NCBI RefSeq assembly: GCF_019100495.1
Contig: NZ_JAHRVA010000006.1
Span: 133,164 to 197,163, forward strand
Origin: Falsochrobactrum tianjinense
GTDB lineage: Bacteria > Pseudomonadota > Alphaproteobacteria > Rhizobiales > Rhizobiaceae
Reading direction: 5' to 3'
DNA: 64,000 nucleotides
Positions 42,179-52,000 of this stretch are shown here, piece after piece. Position numbers and translations under genes: made by a program. Numbering within the stretch: the stretch's first letter is position 1; the number at the start of each line of letters is the position of its first letter. The notes under the pieces were generated by a model. That model had not been told where the DNA came from. It saw nothing but the letters and a program-made list of their open reading frames with translations, and did no database searches.

Positions 42179-43318
42179 CTAGCAGGCAAACAGGTCGTTG
42201 AAAAGCACGAACCCCATGAATCCCATGACAAAGAGGAAACCCACCCGATAAAAAATATCCTGTGCGGCTCCAGAAACGGGGCTGCCCTTGATCGCTTCCA
42301 CCGCATAGAAAACGAGATGCCCCCCATCCAGCGGCGGCAATGGGAACAGATTGAGAATCCCGATGCCGATGGAAAGCATGGCAGTCAACTGGATAAGCCA
42401 GTCGAACCCCTGACTGGCAGCCTTGCTCGCCATATCGGCTATCTTCACCGGCCCGCCGAGCTGGCACTTGTCTTCACGCCCTGCGGCAAAGCGTTTGAAG
42501 AATTCGCCAGTGCGGCTAATGATATGGCCGGTTTCGACCACCGCCTGCCCGACTGATTCGAGCGGACCGTATTCAACGCGACGGAAATTGCCGACTGCCT
42601 GTGTCGTTTCCACGCCGATCGCCCCCAACCTGATCTTATTGCCCAGCGGATCGGTTCGCTCGACCAGCGCAGGCACGGCTTCAAGATCGACTATTTTCCC
42701 GTCGCGCTCGACGGTGAAATGCAACGTGTCGCCGGAACGGCCCGAAACGACCCGCTGCACATCGGCGAATGTGACGATCTTCTCGCCCTCAACGCTCACG
42801 AAACGGTCGCCCGGCTCAAATCCCGCTTCGGCTGCAGGACTGTTCGGCTGTACGCTGGCAACGAGCGGATCCGCGATCTGCCGACCGTAAAGAGCAAAAA
42901 ATACGCTGAAAATTGCAATCGTCAGAATGATATTAAAGGCAGGACCGGCAAAGACGGTTGCGGCACGCTTCCAGACCGGCTGCGTATGAAACGCCCGGCC
43001 ACGCTCCTTTTCGCTTAGCTTGGCGTTGTCCACGCCTACAGGGGAACTCGTCGCGCTCTCGTCACCGATGAACTTAACATAACCTCCCAGAGGAATCGCG
43101 GAAAGCTTCCAGCGCGTTCCATGTCGATCCGTGAAGCCGATCAATTCAGGGCCGAATCCTATGGAGAAAGCACTTGCCCCGATGCCACACCATCGGCCCA
43201 CCAGGTAGTGGCCCATTTCATGTACGAAAACGACGACCGTCAGCACAAAAAGAAACGGAATGATGGTCCCTATAAGCAGGCTTTCGCTGCCGATAAAATA
43301 GGCCAGTGCATCCTGCAA
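42179..43318 (-). CDS. rseP: Site-2 protease RseP (RIP metalloprotease)
   Basis: Intramembrane zinc protease that cleaves anti-sigma factors and signal-peptide remnants. The first membrane helix carries the HExxH zinc motif in FVHEMGHYLVGRWCGIGASAF. A periplasmic PDZ region (PNSPAAEAGFEPGDRFVSVEGEKI) follows, then the third zinc ligand in FPLPPLDGGHL and terminal membrane helices. The 379-residue length is normal. Located between cdsA and bamA. Confidence 0.96.
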   Translation of the reverse strand: MQDALAYFIGSESLLIGTIIPFLFVLTVVVFVHEMGHYLVGRWCGIGASAFSIGFGPELIGFTDRHGTRWKLSAIPLGGYVKFIGDESATSSPVGVDNAKLSEKERGRAFHTQPVWKRAATVFAGPAFNIILTIAIFSVFFALYGRQIADPLVASVQPNSPAAEAGFEPGDRFVSVEGEKIVTFADVQRVVSGRSGDTLHFTVERDGKIVDLEAVPALVERTDPLGNKIRLGAIGVETTQAVGNFRRVEYGPLESVGQAVVETGHIISRTGEFFKRFAAGREDKCQLGGPVKIADMASKAASQGFDWLIQLTAMLSIGIGILNLFPLPPLDGGHLVFYAVEAIKGSPVSGAAQDIFYRVGFLFVMGFMGFVLFNDLFAC

Positions 43319-43346
43319 ATTACCACTCCTACAAATTCATACACAC

Positions 43347-44159
43347 TTAGAAACTGAAAAACATCGCGGACGGAACGTCAGGTTCCGCCATGAGAGCACC
43401 AAAGAGGTATAGAACTGCGGCAGCAGCTACAAGCCCGTCCACCCGGTCAAGAACCCCGCCATGCCCCGGCAGGAGGCGTCCGGAATCCTTTGCACCGAAC
43501 TGGCGCTTTACCCACGATTCCGCTAAATCTCCAATCTGCGAGACAACAGATAAAAGCAGCGCCAGCAAAGGCACAAGCCAATTGCCTGACGGAACGGCAA
43601 GAGACGCCACCAGAACACCGCTCGCGACCGCTGCTACAGCGCCACCGATAGCGCCGGACCAGGTTTTATTGGGCGAAAAGCGTGGCGCGAGCTTCGGGCC
43701 ACCCAAAGCCCGCCCGGTAAAATAGGCTGCAATATCAGTCGACCAGACCACAGCGAAAAGAAAAATGATCGCCATGAAGCCGAACGGCTCGTCGCCCCGC
43801 AACAGAGAAAGAGAAATGGCTGAAAACCCGGCATAGAACAGTCCGGTTGCCGTCCAGCCTCGACCAGTTTTCCATTGCGTCGCCAAAAGCACAAGACAAC
43901 CGGCAATGAGCACCCCAATCGTCAGCAAGGCGCCGTGATCCAGAACTAGAGAAATCGAAGTGATAATCAACCAGCCCCAGCCGAAAATGCGGGAAAATGC
44001 CGTCTGTTTCGTCGCTGTTAATCCGACCCACTCGTAAAACATCGCCACTCCGATAGCGATGGAAAAGAGGCTGAACCCCAACCCGCCGATCCAGGTCAGC
44101 CACAGAGCGACAGCGCCCAGAATAGTGGCGGTCAGAATACGGGTTTGCAGATTGGACAT
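43347..44159 (-). CDS. cdsA: Phosphatidate cytidylyltransferase CdsA
   Basis: Makes CDP-diacylglycerol for phospholipid synthesis. The protein is polytopic with about seven to eight hydrophobic segments and carries the full family signature from SWVKRQFGAKDSGRLLPGHG to the following GVLDRVDG. ATG at 44159 (MSNLQTRILTATILG) gives 270 residues and places the first membrane helix at the start; the longer reading to 44336 adds a basic, non-hydrophobic stretch and is not used. Confidence 0.95.
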   Translation of the reverse strand: MSNLQTRILTATILGAVALWLTWIGGLGFSLFSIAIGVAMFYEWVGLTATKQTAFSRIFGWGWLIITSISLVLDHGALLTIGVLIAGCLVLLATQWKTGRGWTATGLFYAGFSAISLSLLRGDEPFGFMAIIFLFAVVWSTDIAAYFTGRALGGPKLAPRFSPNKTWSGAIGGAVAAVASGVLVASLAVPSGNWLVPLLALLLSVVSQIGDLAESWVKRQFGAKDSGRLLPGHGGVLDRVDGLVAAAAVLYLFGALMAEPDVPSAMFFSF

Positions 44160-44217
44160 TGAGACCTTTCGACGGAGCGGACTGGCCGCATGAGGGCGAT
44201 TCCCGCTTTTGCTGAAC

Positions 44218-44982
44218 TTAGATCGCCGCTCCCTTGGCTGAAGGGCGTGAGACAATCGTCTCGCATTCTTCTGACTTGCCTTGCTCGATACCGCCATACC
44301 GGCGCTCTCGCTGACGGAACGCCTCATAGGCGGCATCCAGATCGGTAGATGTGAAGTCGGGCCAGTGGCACGATACGAACAGAAACTCCGAATAAGCCGC
44401 CTGCCACAGAAGGAAATTCGAGAGCCGCATCTCGCCGCTCGTACGAATGATAAGATCGGGATCGGGAATCCCCGCCGTATCGAGATTGGCCGAGATCAGT
44501 TCAGAGGAAATCGATGACGGATCGAGCAGGCCCGCAGCAATGTCGCGCCCGATGCTTTGTACCGCGCGTACGATTTCGTCACGCGCGCCATAATTGAACG
44601 CGATAATCAGATTGAGACCGCCATTGCGGCGGGTAAGCGCTTCAGCCTCGCCTAGCAGGCTGCGAATATCTGCCGCCAGCCCTTCCCGCTCGCCAATGAT
44701 CCGCACGCAAACATTGTTGCGGTGAAGCTCCGCCAGATCGCGCCGGATAAACAGCTTGAGCAGCCCCATCAGATCGCCGACCTCGCCGCTGGGGCGCGAC
44801 CAGTTCTCCGATGAAAAGGCAAACAGGGTGAGGAAGCCCAGACCACGATCGCCTGCAGCCCTTACGACGTTGCGCAGGGCCTCGACGCCGGCTCTGTGAC
44901 CAGCGCTACGCGGCAACCCGCGTGCCTTCGCCCAACGGCCATTGCCATCCATGATAATGGCTATGTGGCGCGGATCGGACAT
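44218..44982 (-). CDS. uppS: Undecaprenyl diphosphate synthase
   Basis: Cis-prenyltransferase that makes the C55 lipid carrier for cell-wall and LPS O-chain synthesis. N-terminal [24 protein letters not shown] has the catalytic Asp; the C-terminal signature is [27 protein letters not shown] at 44982 (MSDPRHIAI) follows GGGAGAG at 7 bases and gives 254 residues. It connects the isoprenoid output of IspDF to envelope genes (inference). Confidence 0.96.
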   Translation of the reverse strand: MSDPRHIAIIMDGNGRWAKARGLPRSAGHRAGVEALRNVVRAAGDRGLGFLTLFAFSSENWSRPSGEVGDLMGLLKLFIRRDLAELHRNNVCVRIIGEREGLAADIRSLLGEAEALTRRNGGLNLIIAFNYGARDEIVRAVQSIGRDIAAGLLDPSSISSELISANLDTAGIPDPDLIIRTSGEMRLSNFLLWQAAYSEFLFVSCHWPDFTSTDLDAAYEAFRQRERRYGGIEQGKSEECETIVSRPSAKGAAI

Positions 44983-45015
44983 GGCGGAACTCTCCCTCAT
45001 AGAGATCAGCAGGCT

Positions 45016-45576
45016 CTAGACCTGCATGATCTCCCCTTCCTTGACCGTGACGATCTTGTCCATTTCGGCGATGGTGTCATCGGTCAGTTTCTGCACCTTG
45101 TCTGACAGAACCCGGCTTTCATCCTGACTGATCTCGCTATCCTTCTCCAGCTTTTTCAACTGGTCCATACCGTCGCGGCGCACATGACGCGCGGCGATAC
45201 GGCCCTGTTCGGCATATTGATGCGCGATCTTGACCAGCTCCTTGCGGCGCTGCTCATTGAGTTCGGGCAGCGGAATACGAAGCGTCATGCCGTCCGTGAT
45301 CGGATTGAGACCGAGACCGGAATCGCGAATCGCCCGCTCGACCGCACCAACCATGCTCTTGTCCCATACGGAGACGGACAGCATACGCGATTCAGGAACC
45401 GTGATATTGGCGACCTGATTAATCGGCATGGAGGAGCCGTATGCTTCAATCGTGATGGGCTCAAGCAAGCTTGCAGAAGCACGTCCCGTACGCAGACCAC
45501 CAAGGTCATGTTTCAGCGCATTGACTGCGCCTTCCATGCGTCGCTTCAGGTCGTTGATGTCAAAAACATCGCTCAT
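45016..45576 (-). CDS. frr: Ribosome recycling factor
   Basis: Separates ribosomal subunits after termination together with EF-G. The 186-residue protein carries [43 protein letters not shown] and the helical region [26 protein letters not shown]. Follows pyrH on the minus strand, the standard rpsB-tsf-pyrH-frr order. Confidence 0.98.
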   Translation of the reverse strand: MSDVFDINDLKRRMEGAVNALKHDLGGLRTGRASASLLEPITIEAYGSSMPINQVANITVPESRMLSVSVWDKSMVGAVERAIRDSGLGLNPITDGMTLRIPLPELNEQRRKELVKIAHQYAEQGRIAARHVRRDGMDQLKKLEKDSEISQDESRVLSDKVQKLTDDTIAEMDKIVTVKEGEIMQV

Positions 45577-45622
45577 GCATGTTCTCCTTCAGTGCGCGGC
45601 AAGGCAACAATAAGTTTGACGA

Positions 45623-46345
45623 TCAATTATCTGAAACGATCGTGCAACGCCCCTTGCCTTGCAAAATATCGGCCAAGCCGCCGTTTTCATGGATAGAATA
45701 AACTATTATCGGAATGTCGTTCTCACGCGCAAGGGCGACGGCCGCTGTATCCATGACAGCAAGCCCGCGATCAAGCACTTCCTTGTGTGTGAGTCGGTCG
45801 AAGCGGGTCGCTTCCGGATCCTTTTTAGGGTCGGCGGAATAGATACCGTCCACCTGCGTACCCTTGAAAAGGGCATCCGCGCCGATTTCAGCCGCGCGCA
45901 ATGCCGCGGCCGAGTCGGTCGTGAAGAATGGATTGCCCGTACCGCCTGCGAAAATTACGACCTTGCCCTCGTCCATATAGGCGGTTGCCTTGCGTTGCGA
46001 GAAGCTTTCGCAGATTTCCGGCATGGCAATTGCCGAAAGCACCACCGCGTCCACTCCGATCCTGTGCAGCGAGGTGCGCAGCGCCAGTGAGTTTATGACG
46101 GTCGCCAGCATGCCCATATGATCACCCGTCACGCGGTCGCCACCCTTCGAGGCGACAGCCACCCCACGAAAAATATTGCCGCCGCCGATCACGACGCCCA
46201 CTTCCACGCCAAGCGCACGCGCCTGGCTGATGTCTCTGGCGATACGATCAGAAACCGAAACATCAATGCCGAAACCCTGACCGCCCATCAGCGCCTCGCC
46301 CGAGGCTTTCAAAAGGACACGTTTATAGGTGGGCTTGACTAGCAT
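45623..46345 (-). CDS. pyrH: Uridylate kinase
   Basis: Phosphorylates UMP to UDP and belongs to the amino-acid kinase fold. The protein has YKRVLLKASGEALMG, the nucleotide-binding VVIGGGNIFRG, GDHMGMLATVINSLAL, and ATRFDRLTHKEVLDRGLAVMD. ATG at 46345 follows GGAG at 8 bases and gives 240 residues. Its output feeds PyrG, also in this window. Confidence 0.97.
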   Translation of the reverse strand: MLVKPTYKRVLLKASGEALMGGQGFGIDVSVSDRIARDISQARALGVEVGVVIGGGNIFRGVAVASKGGDRVTGDHMGMLATVINSLALRTSLHRIGVDAVVLSAIAMPEICESFSQRKATAYMDEGKVVIFAGGTGNPFFTTDSAAALRAAEIGADALFKGTQVDGIYSADPKKDPEATRFDRLTHKEVLDRGLAVMDTAAVALARENDIPIIVYSIHENGGLADILQGKGRCTIVSDN

Positions 46346-46395
46346 TGAGGGTTCTCCGCAGAAGATGGTCAATCAATAGTGTTCGGTTCCGATAC

Positions 46396-46432
46396 ACGAA
46401 GGGCACCGCGTTGTCACGCGATGCCCTTCGTA
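46396..46432 (-). other. Long hairpin between tsf and pyrH
   Basis: ACGAAGGGCA-C-CGCGT and ACGCG-A-TGCCCTTCGT pair with one A/C mismatch around TGTC, giving a 15-16 bp stem. A second stem AAAAGCAC/GTGCTTTT occupies 46452-46484. Neither is followed by a T-run on the minus strand; attenuation, RNA processing or a repeat element are possible. Confidence 0.5.
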
Positions 46433-46515
46433 ATCAAAAGCCTTTTCAGGCAAAAGCACCTTCCAAAAAGTATGAAGTGCTTTTCGGAACAAGGTCCGCG
46501 TTAAAACAAACGCGA

Positions 46516-47433
46516 TTAGCTCTTGACCGCAGCAGCCACTTCGGCGGCAAAATCGGTTTCTTCCTTCTCGATGCCTTCACCCAGAGCAATGCGCACGAAG
46601 CCGGTGATCTTGGCAGGAGCACCGATAGACTTTTCGGCTTCCTTGAGCGCAGCATCGACCGTGAGATCAGGATTGATGACAAAAGCCTGCGAAAGAAGGA
46701 CGACTTCTTCGTAGAATTTGCGCATACGGCCTTCCACCATCTTTTCGATGATGTTCTCGGGCTTGCCTGATTCACGGGCCTGCTCGATGAAAATCGCCTT
46801 TTCACGCTCGACGGCAGTCGGATCGACGTCCGCATTGGTCAGCGCCAGCGGATTGACGGCAGCAACATGCATAGCGACCTGTCGGCCGAATGCATTGGCA
46901 GATTCCGCATCGCCAGCGGTTTCGACCGCGACGAGAACGCCAAGCTTGCCCAGCCCGTCAGCCACGCCGTTATGAACGTAGGTGGCGACAACGCCCTGCG
47001 AAACTTCCAGAGCAGCCGAGCGGCGGAAGCTGATATTTTCGCCGATGGTCGCAACGGCGTCCTTGGCAGCCTGCGTTACCGACTTACCGTCAACATCTGC
47101 TTCAGCAACAACTTCTGACGAGCCATCGGTCGTCAAAGCAGCCTGAGCGATCTTGCGAACCAGTTCCTGGAACGCCTCATTGCGGGCCACGAAATCGGTT
47201 TCAGAATTGACTTCGACGACAACCGCCTTGTTGCCGGTCGAAGCGACGCCAACCAGGCCTTCAGCAGCCGTGCGTCCAGCCTTCTTGTCGGCCTTGGCCA
47301 TGCCCTTTGCACGCAGCCAGTCAACGGCTGCTTCAATGTCGCCATTGGTTTCAGCAAGGGCCGCCTTACAATCCATCATGCCTGCGCCGGTAAGGTTGCG
47401 CAGTTCTTTAACCTGTGATGCGGAGATGCTCAT
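46516..47433 (-). CDS. tsf: Elongation factor Ts
   Basis: Guanine-nucleotide exchange factor for EF-Tu. The 305-residue protein has the N-terminal [22 protein letters not shown] and [21 protein letters not shown] at 47433 follows GAAAGG; the longer reading to 47553 adds residues unlike the family. Placed between rpsB and pyrH. Confidence 0.98.
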   Translation of the reverse strand: MSISASQVKELRNLTGAGMMDCKAALAETNGDIEAAVDWLRAKGMAKADKKAGRTAAEGLVGVASTGNKAVVVEVNSETDFVARNEAFQELVRKIAQAALTTDGSSEVVAEADVDGKSVTQAAKDAVATIGENISFRRSAALEVSQGVVATYVHNGVADGLGKLGVLVAVETAGDAESANAFGRQVAMHVAAVNPLALTNADVDPTAVEREKAIFIEQARESGKPENIIEKMVEGRMRKFYEEVVLLSQAFVINPDLTVDAALKEAEKSIGAPAKITGFVRIALGEGIEKEETDFAAEVAAAVKS

Positions 47434-47457
47434 AGTGTCGCCTTTCACGAAAGCGAA

Positions 47458-47478
47458 GGCACACCGGATGGGTGTGCC
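47458..47478 (-). other. Hairpin between rpsB and tsf
   Basis: GGCACACC and GGTGTGCC form a perfect 8-bp stem with a 5-base loop, 25 bases upstream of the tsf ATG. There is no T-run. It may act as a partial terminator or transcript stabiliser in the rpsB-tsf unit. Confidence 0.5.
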
Positions 47479-47562
47479 AACTTTTAGCCGACGCCATATG
47501 CGCCGGAATGAACAGAGGTTATCCACCCGCCGTGACGGATGGATGAAATTCACAAGCGCTGG

Positions 47563-48333
47563 TTACGCGCCTTCAGCCGGAGCCTCAAGGGCTGGTTCAA
47601 CAGGAGTTTCAGCCTGTGCACCGATGTCGATGCCCATCGCGCCCTGCTGGCGGGCAATGCCGTCAATTGCAGCACGAGCAATGAGATCGCAATAAAGGGC
47701 GATGGCGCGGGCAGCATCGTCATTGCCCGGAATCGGGTAATCGATCTGCTCGGGGTCGCAGTTCGAATCGATCACAGCAACAACCGGAATGCCAAGGCGC
47801 TTGGCTTCCTGAATGGCAATCGATTCCTTGTTGGTATCGATGATGAACATCAGGTCCGGAACCGAGCCCATGTCCTTGATGCCGCCCAGAGCGCGGTCGA
47901 GCTTTTCGCGTTCGCGTTCGAGGTTCAGGCGCTCCTTCTTGGTGAAGCCCTGTGCGTCACCAGCCAGAAGTTCGTCAAGCTTGCGCAGACGCTGGATCGA
48001 GTTGGAAATCGTCTTCCAGTTGGTCATCATGCCGCCGAGCCAGCGGGCATTAACGTAATACTGGGCCGAACGGCTGGCTGCATCGGCAATAATGTCCGAC
48101 GCCTGACGCTTGGTGCCAACGAACAGAACGCGACCGCCACGGGCAACCGTATCGGAAACGATCTTGAGCGCGTTGTGCAGCAGCGGAACGGTCTGCGACA
48201 GATCCATGATGTGGATATTGTTGCGGGCTCCATAAATGAAAGGAGCCATTTTCGGGTTCCAGCGGTGCGTCTGGTGGCCGAAGTGAACGCCAGCTTCCAG
48301 AAGCTGGCGCATGCTGAATTCAGGCAATGCCAT
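47563..48333 (-). CDS. rpsB: 30S ribosomal protein S2
   Basis: Small-subunit protein. The 256-residue protein starts [29 protein letters not shown] and contains [36 protein letters not shown] and [27 protein letters not shown], all family signatures, followed by an acidic Ala/Glu/Pro tail. ATG at 48333 follows AAAAGGA. A structured leader lies upstream. Confidence 0.98.
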   Translation of the reverse strand: MALPEFSMRQLLEAGVHFGHQTHRWNPKMAPFIYGARNNIHIMDLSQTVPLLHNALKIVSDTVARGGRVLFVGTKRQASDIIADAASRSAQYYVNARWLGGMMTNWKTISNSIQRLRKLDELLAGDAQGFTKKERLNLEREREKLDRALGGIKDMGSVPDLMFIIDTNKESIAIQEAKRLGIPVVAVIDSNCDPEQIDYPIPGNDDAARAIALYCDLIARAAIDGIARQQGAMGIDIGAQAETPVEPALEAPAEGA

Positions 48334-48361
48334 CTGTATTTTCCTTTTCCGGTTTGACCTC

Positions 48362-48432
48362 CACGGGCTGAGGCGATTACTCGCCACCGGAGGCTGAGGC
48401 CGGATTTCTCCCGGCGAAAGCCCAATCCCGTG
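48362..48432 (-). promoter_or_regulatory. Structured rpsB 5' leader, possible three-way junction
   Basis: On the minus strand CACGGG/CCCGTG (48427-48432 with 48362-48367) can close a junction enclosing GCCGG/CCGGC (48399-48403 with 48411-48415) and GGCGA-GTAA-TCGCC (48372-48385). The structure ends about 28 bases before the rpsB ATG. Ribosomal-protein leaders of this kind often bind the encoded protein for feedback control; here that is inference. Confidence 0.5.
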
Positions 48433-48516
48433 TGTGGAATAGGCGCGCTGTTAACTTATCGCGCCACAAAATGCAAGTCTTGCAGCCATTATAGCGCCAA
48501 AGACGGACCACAATAG

Positions 48517-49356
48517 CTATTCACAGGCCGTTTTACCGCCTTTCGTATCGAAAACATCAAGCTTGACGAGCTTTCCATGCATGGAAAAGTCGCCATAGTC
48601 CATCGTCAGGTCGCGCGTGATACCGTTTCTGTAGAGCTTGAAATTGATGCGATAGATCGGCAGGCCGTCCTGCTTTTCCTTGTCATCGAAATAGGCAATC
48701 GTCACCGGCCAGGCATGATCGTCCGTCAACGGTCCCATGACCTTGGCTTCTTCGTTCTTCGCTTCCTGTGCCTTGCCTACGACAACGGTTGTTGCCACAA
48801 CGCGGTCGGCATCCTCCGAAGCATCGAACAAGGTCGTCTGATAGAATTTCTCACCCGCTTCTGCCTTGCCGATGAGTTCCTCCATATGCGTGGTGGGAAA
48901 TTGCGTGGCTCGCAGGTCGATCCGGCTTTCCTTGGGCTTCGAAAGTTCAACGACTGTCTTCTTGCCGTCCAGCGTGGCATCGCCGCGCACTTCCTTGATC
49001 AGTTCCTTGTCGACAAAGGTCTTGTTTACGAAGCGGAACTCCTTGCCGTCACCGCTTTCAAATGTCGCGGTTTGCTGATCGGTCAGGCGCTGCGGCTGCT
49101 CGTCCATATCGATACGTGTCACAAAGCGGAAATTGGTCGTATAGCCCTCGCAGGCCGAGCCATTGAATTCATAGACCATACGACCCGACAGCCCGCTGAT
49201 TCCCGATTTTTCGTCAGCACGGTCGAGCATCAGATCATAAACCGCACGATGGGGCGCCAATATCACCGCCGAAGCCGCATTGGCGGAGCCTGCCAGTACG
49301 CTCCAGACACAAACTGCCGCTCCACCTGTCAAAGGCGCCATTCTGAAAAACCGCAT
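48517..49356 (-). CDS. eipB: Periplasmic cell-envelope integrity protein EipB (DUF1849)
   Basis: EipB is a periplasmic beta-spiral protein needed for envelope stability in Brucella. ATG at 49356 (MRFFRMAPLTGG) follows GGAG and opens with a signal peptide ending near SANAASA; the protein has 279 residues. Its only cysteines after the signal peptide are at residue 69 (GSACEGY) and 278 (KTACE), matching the disulfide pair I recall for B. abortus EipB. Family segments include HRAVYDLMLDRADEKSGISG and KLYRNGITRDLTMDYGDFSM. Divergent from the RidA-family gene. Confidence 0.9.
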   Translation of the reverse strand: MRFFRMAPLTGGAAVCVWSVLAGSANAASAVILAPHRAVYDLMLDRADEKSGISGLSGRMVYEFNGSACEGYTTNFRFVTRIDMDEQPQRLTDQQTATFESGDGKEFRFVNKTFVDKELIKEVRGDATLDGKKTVVELSKPKESRIDLRATQFPTTHMEELIGKAEAGEKFYQTTLFDASEDADRVVATTVVVGKAQEAKNEEAKVMGPLTDDHAWPVTIAYFDDKEKQDGLPIYRINFKLYRNGITRDLTMDYGDFSMHGKLVKLDVFDTKGGKTACE

Positions 49357-49499
49357 ATATGAATCTCCCGATCTGTTATGCTGCATGATAAAAAAACTCG
49401 TGGCGGAAGCGAGGCAAAAAACGCACCATCCCCGAAAGCTTTACCGATTCTATCTTTGAACCGGATGCGGACATCACTTGTAATCAGGGAGTAACTGGA

Positions 49500-49964
49500 A
49501 TGGCCGATACATTCGACAACCGTCTTGAAAAACTGGGCATATCCTTGCCGGAAGCCGCCGCACCTGCTGCAAACTACGTTCCATTCGCACAAAGCGGCTC
49601 CCTTCTTCTTACCTCCGGCCAACTTCCGCTAGAAGGCGGCAAGCTCATGCATACAGGCCCAATCGGTGATATATTGACGGTTGCGCAAGGCCAGGCTGCC
49701 GCCCGCGCCTGCGCGATCAATGTGCTTGCACAGGCAAAAGCTGCGCTTGGTGACCTTAACCGCATCAAGCGGGTGGTGAAAATCACCGTCTTCGTTTCTT
49801 CCACCGTCGCTTTCGTTGAACAGCACCTGGTTGCCAATGGTGCATCCGATCTACTGGTCGATGTGCTCGGCGATGCGGGAAAACATGCCCGCTCGGCCGT
49901 CGGCGTTGCAAGCCTGCCGCTGAATGCCCCCGTGGAAGTGGAAGCAATCATCGAGGTCGCCTGA
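49500..49964 (+). CDS. RidA/YjgF family protein
   Basis: A 154-residue member of the YjgF/YER057c/UK114 family; classic RidA hydrolyses reactive enamine/imine intermediates of amino-acid metabolism. Visible are the N-terminal strand SGSLLLTSGQLPLEGGKLMHTG and the C-terminal conserved segment KHARSAVGVASLPLNAPVEVEAI with the family Arg. It is longer than canonical RidA (about 128) through its N-terminus (DTFDNRLEKLGISLP), typical of the UK114-like-1 subgroup, whose substrates are not established. GGGAG precedes the start, and the glycerophosphodiesterase gene begins one base after its stop. Confidence 0.88.
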   Translation: MADTFDNRLEKLGISLPEAAAPAANYVPFAQSGSLLLTSGQLPLEGGKLMHTGPIGDILTVAQGQAAARACAINVLAQAKAALGDLNRIKRVVKITVFVSSTVAFVEQHLVANGASDLLVDVLGDAGKHARSAVGVASLPLNAPVEVEAIIEVA

Positions 49965-49965
49965 A

Positions 49966-50691
49966 ATGTCATCGCTCGATTGGCTCACGAAACGACCAAT
50001 CGCCCATCGCGGGCTGCATGATCTGAATAAGGAGCGCTGGGAAAACACCCTCCCGGCCTTCGAAGCTGCGGCAAAAGCGGGATTTGCCATCGAATGTGAT
50101 GTACATCTCACGCGCGATGGCGGTGTTGTTGTGTTTCACGATGACGAACTCTTGCGGCTCACGGGACGTGAAGGCCGGATCACTGATCTGACGACCGCGG
50201 AAGCCACTGCGCTTCCTATTGGTGGCACGATCGACCATGTACCGACACTGCGCCAGGTGCTCGATCTGGTCGATGGTCGCGTGCCCGTCATCATCGAACT
50301 CAAGGGCATCGAGGGCCGCGACGACGGCCTCGTTGCAGCCGTGGCGAAGGATCTTCGATCCTATAAGGGTGAGGCCGCGATCATGTCGTTCGATCATCAT
50401 TTGATTCGCCGTTTCAAAACAGATGCGAAAGGCATTCCCGGAGGATTAACGGCAGAAGGAACCGGAGTGAGAGATTTGGAGGCGCATTTCTCAATGCTCG
50501 TGCATGAGATTTCCTTCGTCTCCTATAATGTCCATCATCTGCCCAACCCCTTCATCCGCTTTGTGCGGGAGAAATTGCATATGCCCGCCATCAGTTGGAC
50601 CGTACGTGACGCCGATATGCAAAGGCACAGCGAACTCAACGTAGATCAGGTCACTTTTGAAGGCTTCGATCCGCGGGCGCTTGTCGCTTGA
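49966..50691 (+). CDS. Glycerophosphodiester phosphodiesterase (UgpQ-like)
   Basis: Hydrolyses deacylated phospholipids to glycerol 3-phosphate and an alcohol. The TIM-barrel signature is complete: RPIAHRGLHD, WENTLPAFEAAAKAGFAIECDVHLTRDG, VVVFHDDEL, and IIELKG. ATG at 49966 gives 241 residues; there is no signal peptide, so the enzyme is cytoplasmic like UgpQ. It is closely packed behind the RidA gene and ahead of the FemAB-like gene. Confidence 0.92.
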   Translation: MSSLDWLTKRPIAHRGLHDLNKERWENTLPAFEAAAKAGFAIECDVHLTRDGGVVVFHDDELLRLTGREGRITDLTTAEATALPIGGTIDHVPTLRQVLDLVDGRVPVIIELKGIEGRDDGLVAAVAKDLRSYKGEAAIMSFDHHLIRRFKTDAKGIPGGLTAEGTGVRDLEAHFSMLVHEISFVSYNVHHLPNPFIRFVREKLHMPAISWTVRDADMQRHSELNVDQVTFEGFDPRALVA

Positions 50692-50743
50692 CGAGAAATT
50701 GCCCGCGCCGCAAACTTGCAAAACGAGCGGCAAAGGAACAGCG

Positions 50744-51931
50744 GTGAGCGACAAGGACAAGCAGACGGAACAAAGCTTCGTTCTTCGCGTCGTCGAAAGC
50801 ATCGACGACTTTACGCAAGACGAATGGAACAGCCTTGCCGGAGCATCCCGACAGGATACGGCCTACAATCCCTTTATTTCCAGGGCTTTCCTGTTAGCTC
50901 TGGAACAGTCCGGTTCGGTATCGCGCAAAACGGGCTGGTTGCCGCGCCATTTGCGCCTCGAAGATGAGCGCGGTGAACTGATCGGTGCCGTTCCCAACTA
51001 TCTCAAAGGCCATAGCCAGGGCGAATATGTCTTCGACCATGGCTGGGCCGACGCTTTTGAACGCGCGGGAGGGAGCTATTATCCAAAACTCCAGGCGGCT
51101 GTTCCCTTCACACCGGCAACCGGACCCAGACTTCTCCATCATGTGGACTATGATCGCGAAGCCGTGCAACTGGCTCTTGCCGCCGGGCTACGACAGTTGA
51201 CGGACCAGATCGGAGTATCATCCGCCCATGTGACCTTCGCGCCATTTCATGAAATTAAGCCTCTGGAAAAAGCTGGATTCCTGCATAGGATAGATGAGCA
51301 ATTCCATTTTATAAACAATGGCTTCTATGATTATGATGACTTTCTAAATGAGCTTGTGTCGAGAAAGCGTAAAGCGCTGAAGAAAGAACGGCGCGACGCC
51401 TTGTCCGACGGGATAGAAATCGACTGGATCACCGGCAGCGACCTCACCGAAACCGTGTGGGATGAGTTTTTCACTTTCTACATCGACACAGGTAGCCGGA
51501 AATGGGGGCGGCCTTATCTCAACAGGGCCTTCTTTTCATTGATTGGCGCTACAATGGCCGATGATATTCTGCTGGTCATGGCGCGTCGCGACGGGCGTTA
51601 TATTGCAGGTGCAATTAATTTCATTAGCAGCGATACACTTTACGGGCGTCATTGGGGTTGCATCGAAGACCACCCGTTTCTGCATTTCGAGGTCTGTTAC
51701 CATCAGGCCATCGACTTCGCCATTGAACATAAATTGCGCATTGTCGAAGCGGGGGCGCAGGGCGAGCACAAGCTTGCGCGCGGCTACGTGCCTGTCACCA
51801 CTCATTCCGCACATTATATCGCGCATGAAGGACTGCGAAATGCAGTCAATAATTACCTGGAACATGAACGCCGTGAAGTCGCGCAGATTCATGAGGCACT
51901 CAAAGAGCATTCTCCCTATCGGCGGGGATAA
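50744..51931 (+). CDS. FemAB-like acyl/peptidyl transferase (DUF482/GNAT fold)
   Basis: Member of the DUF482 (peptidogalycan biosynthesis) group with tandem GNAT folds; substrate unknown. Recognisable segments are TAYNPFISRAFLLALEQSGS, PRHLRLEDERGELIGAVPNYLKGHSQGEYVFDHGWADA and the C-terminal YGRHWGCIEDHPFLHFEVCYHQAIDFAI and EHKLARGYVP. Start GTG at 50744 is chosen because AAAGGA sits just upstream; the earlier ATG would overlap the previous gene and add a non-conserved stretch. It has 395 residues. Confidence 0.85.
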   Translation: MSDKDKQTEQSFVLRVVESIDDFTQDEWNSLAGASRQDTAYNPFISRAFLLALEQSGSVSRKTGWLPRHLRLEDERGELIGAVPNYLKGHSQGEYVFDHGWADAFERAGGSYYPKLQAAVPFTPATGPRLLHHVDYDREAVQLALAAGLRQLTDQIGVSSAHVTFAPFHEIKPLEKAGFLHRIDEQFHFINNGFYDYDDFLNELVSRKRKALKKERRDALSDGIEIDWITGSDLTETVWDEFFTFYIDTGSRKWGRPYLNRAFFSLIGATMADDILLVMARRDGRYIAGAINFISSDTLYGRHWGCIEDHPFLHFEVCYHQAIDFAIEHKLRIVEAGAQGEHKLARGYVPVTTHSAHYIAHEGLRNAVNNYLEHERREVAQIHEALKEHSPYRRG

Positions 51932-52000
51932 TCCCGTGCAGCTTGCGCGAAGCCAATGGATGCCGTGTGATTGAAATATGCAAATATTGGAGAGAATAGC

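Noticed and set aside
47433-47553. Longer EF-Ts start
   Set aside because: Residues before [14 protein letters not shown] are unlike the family, and the ATG at 47433 has a good ribosome-binding site.
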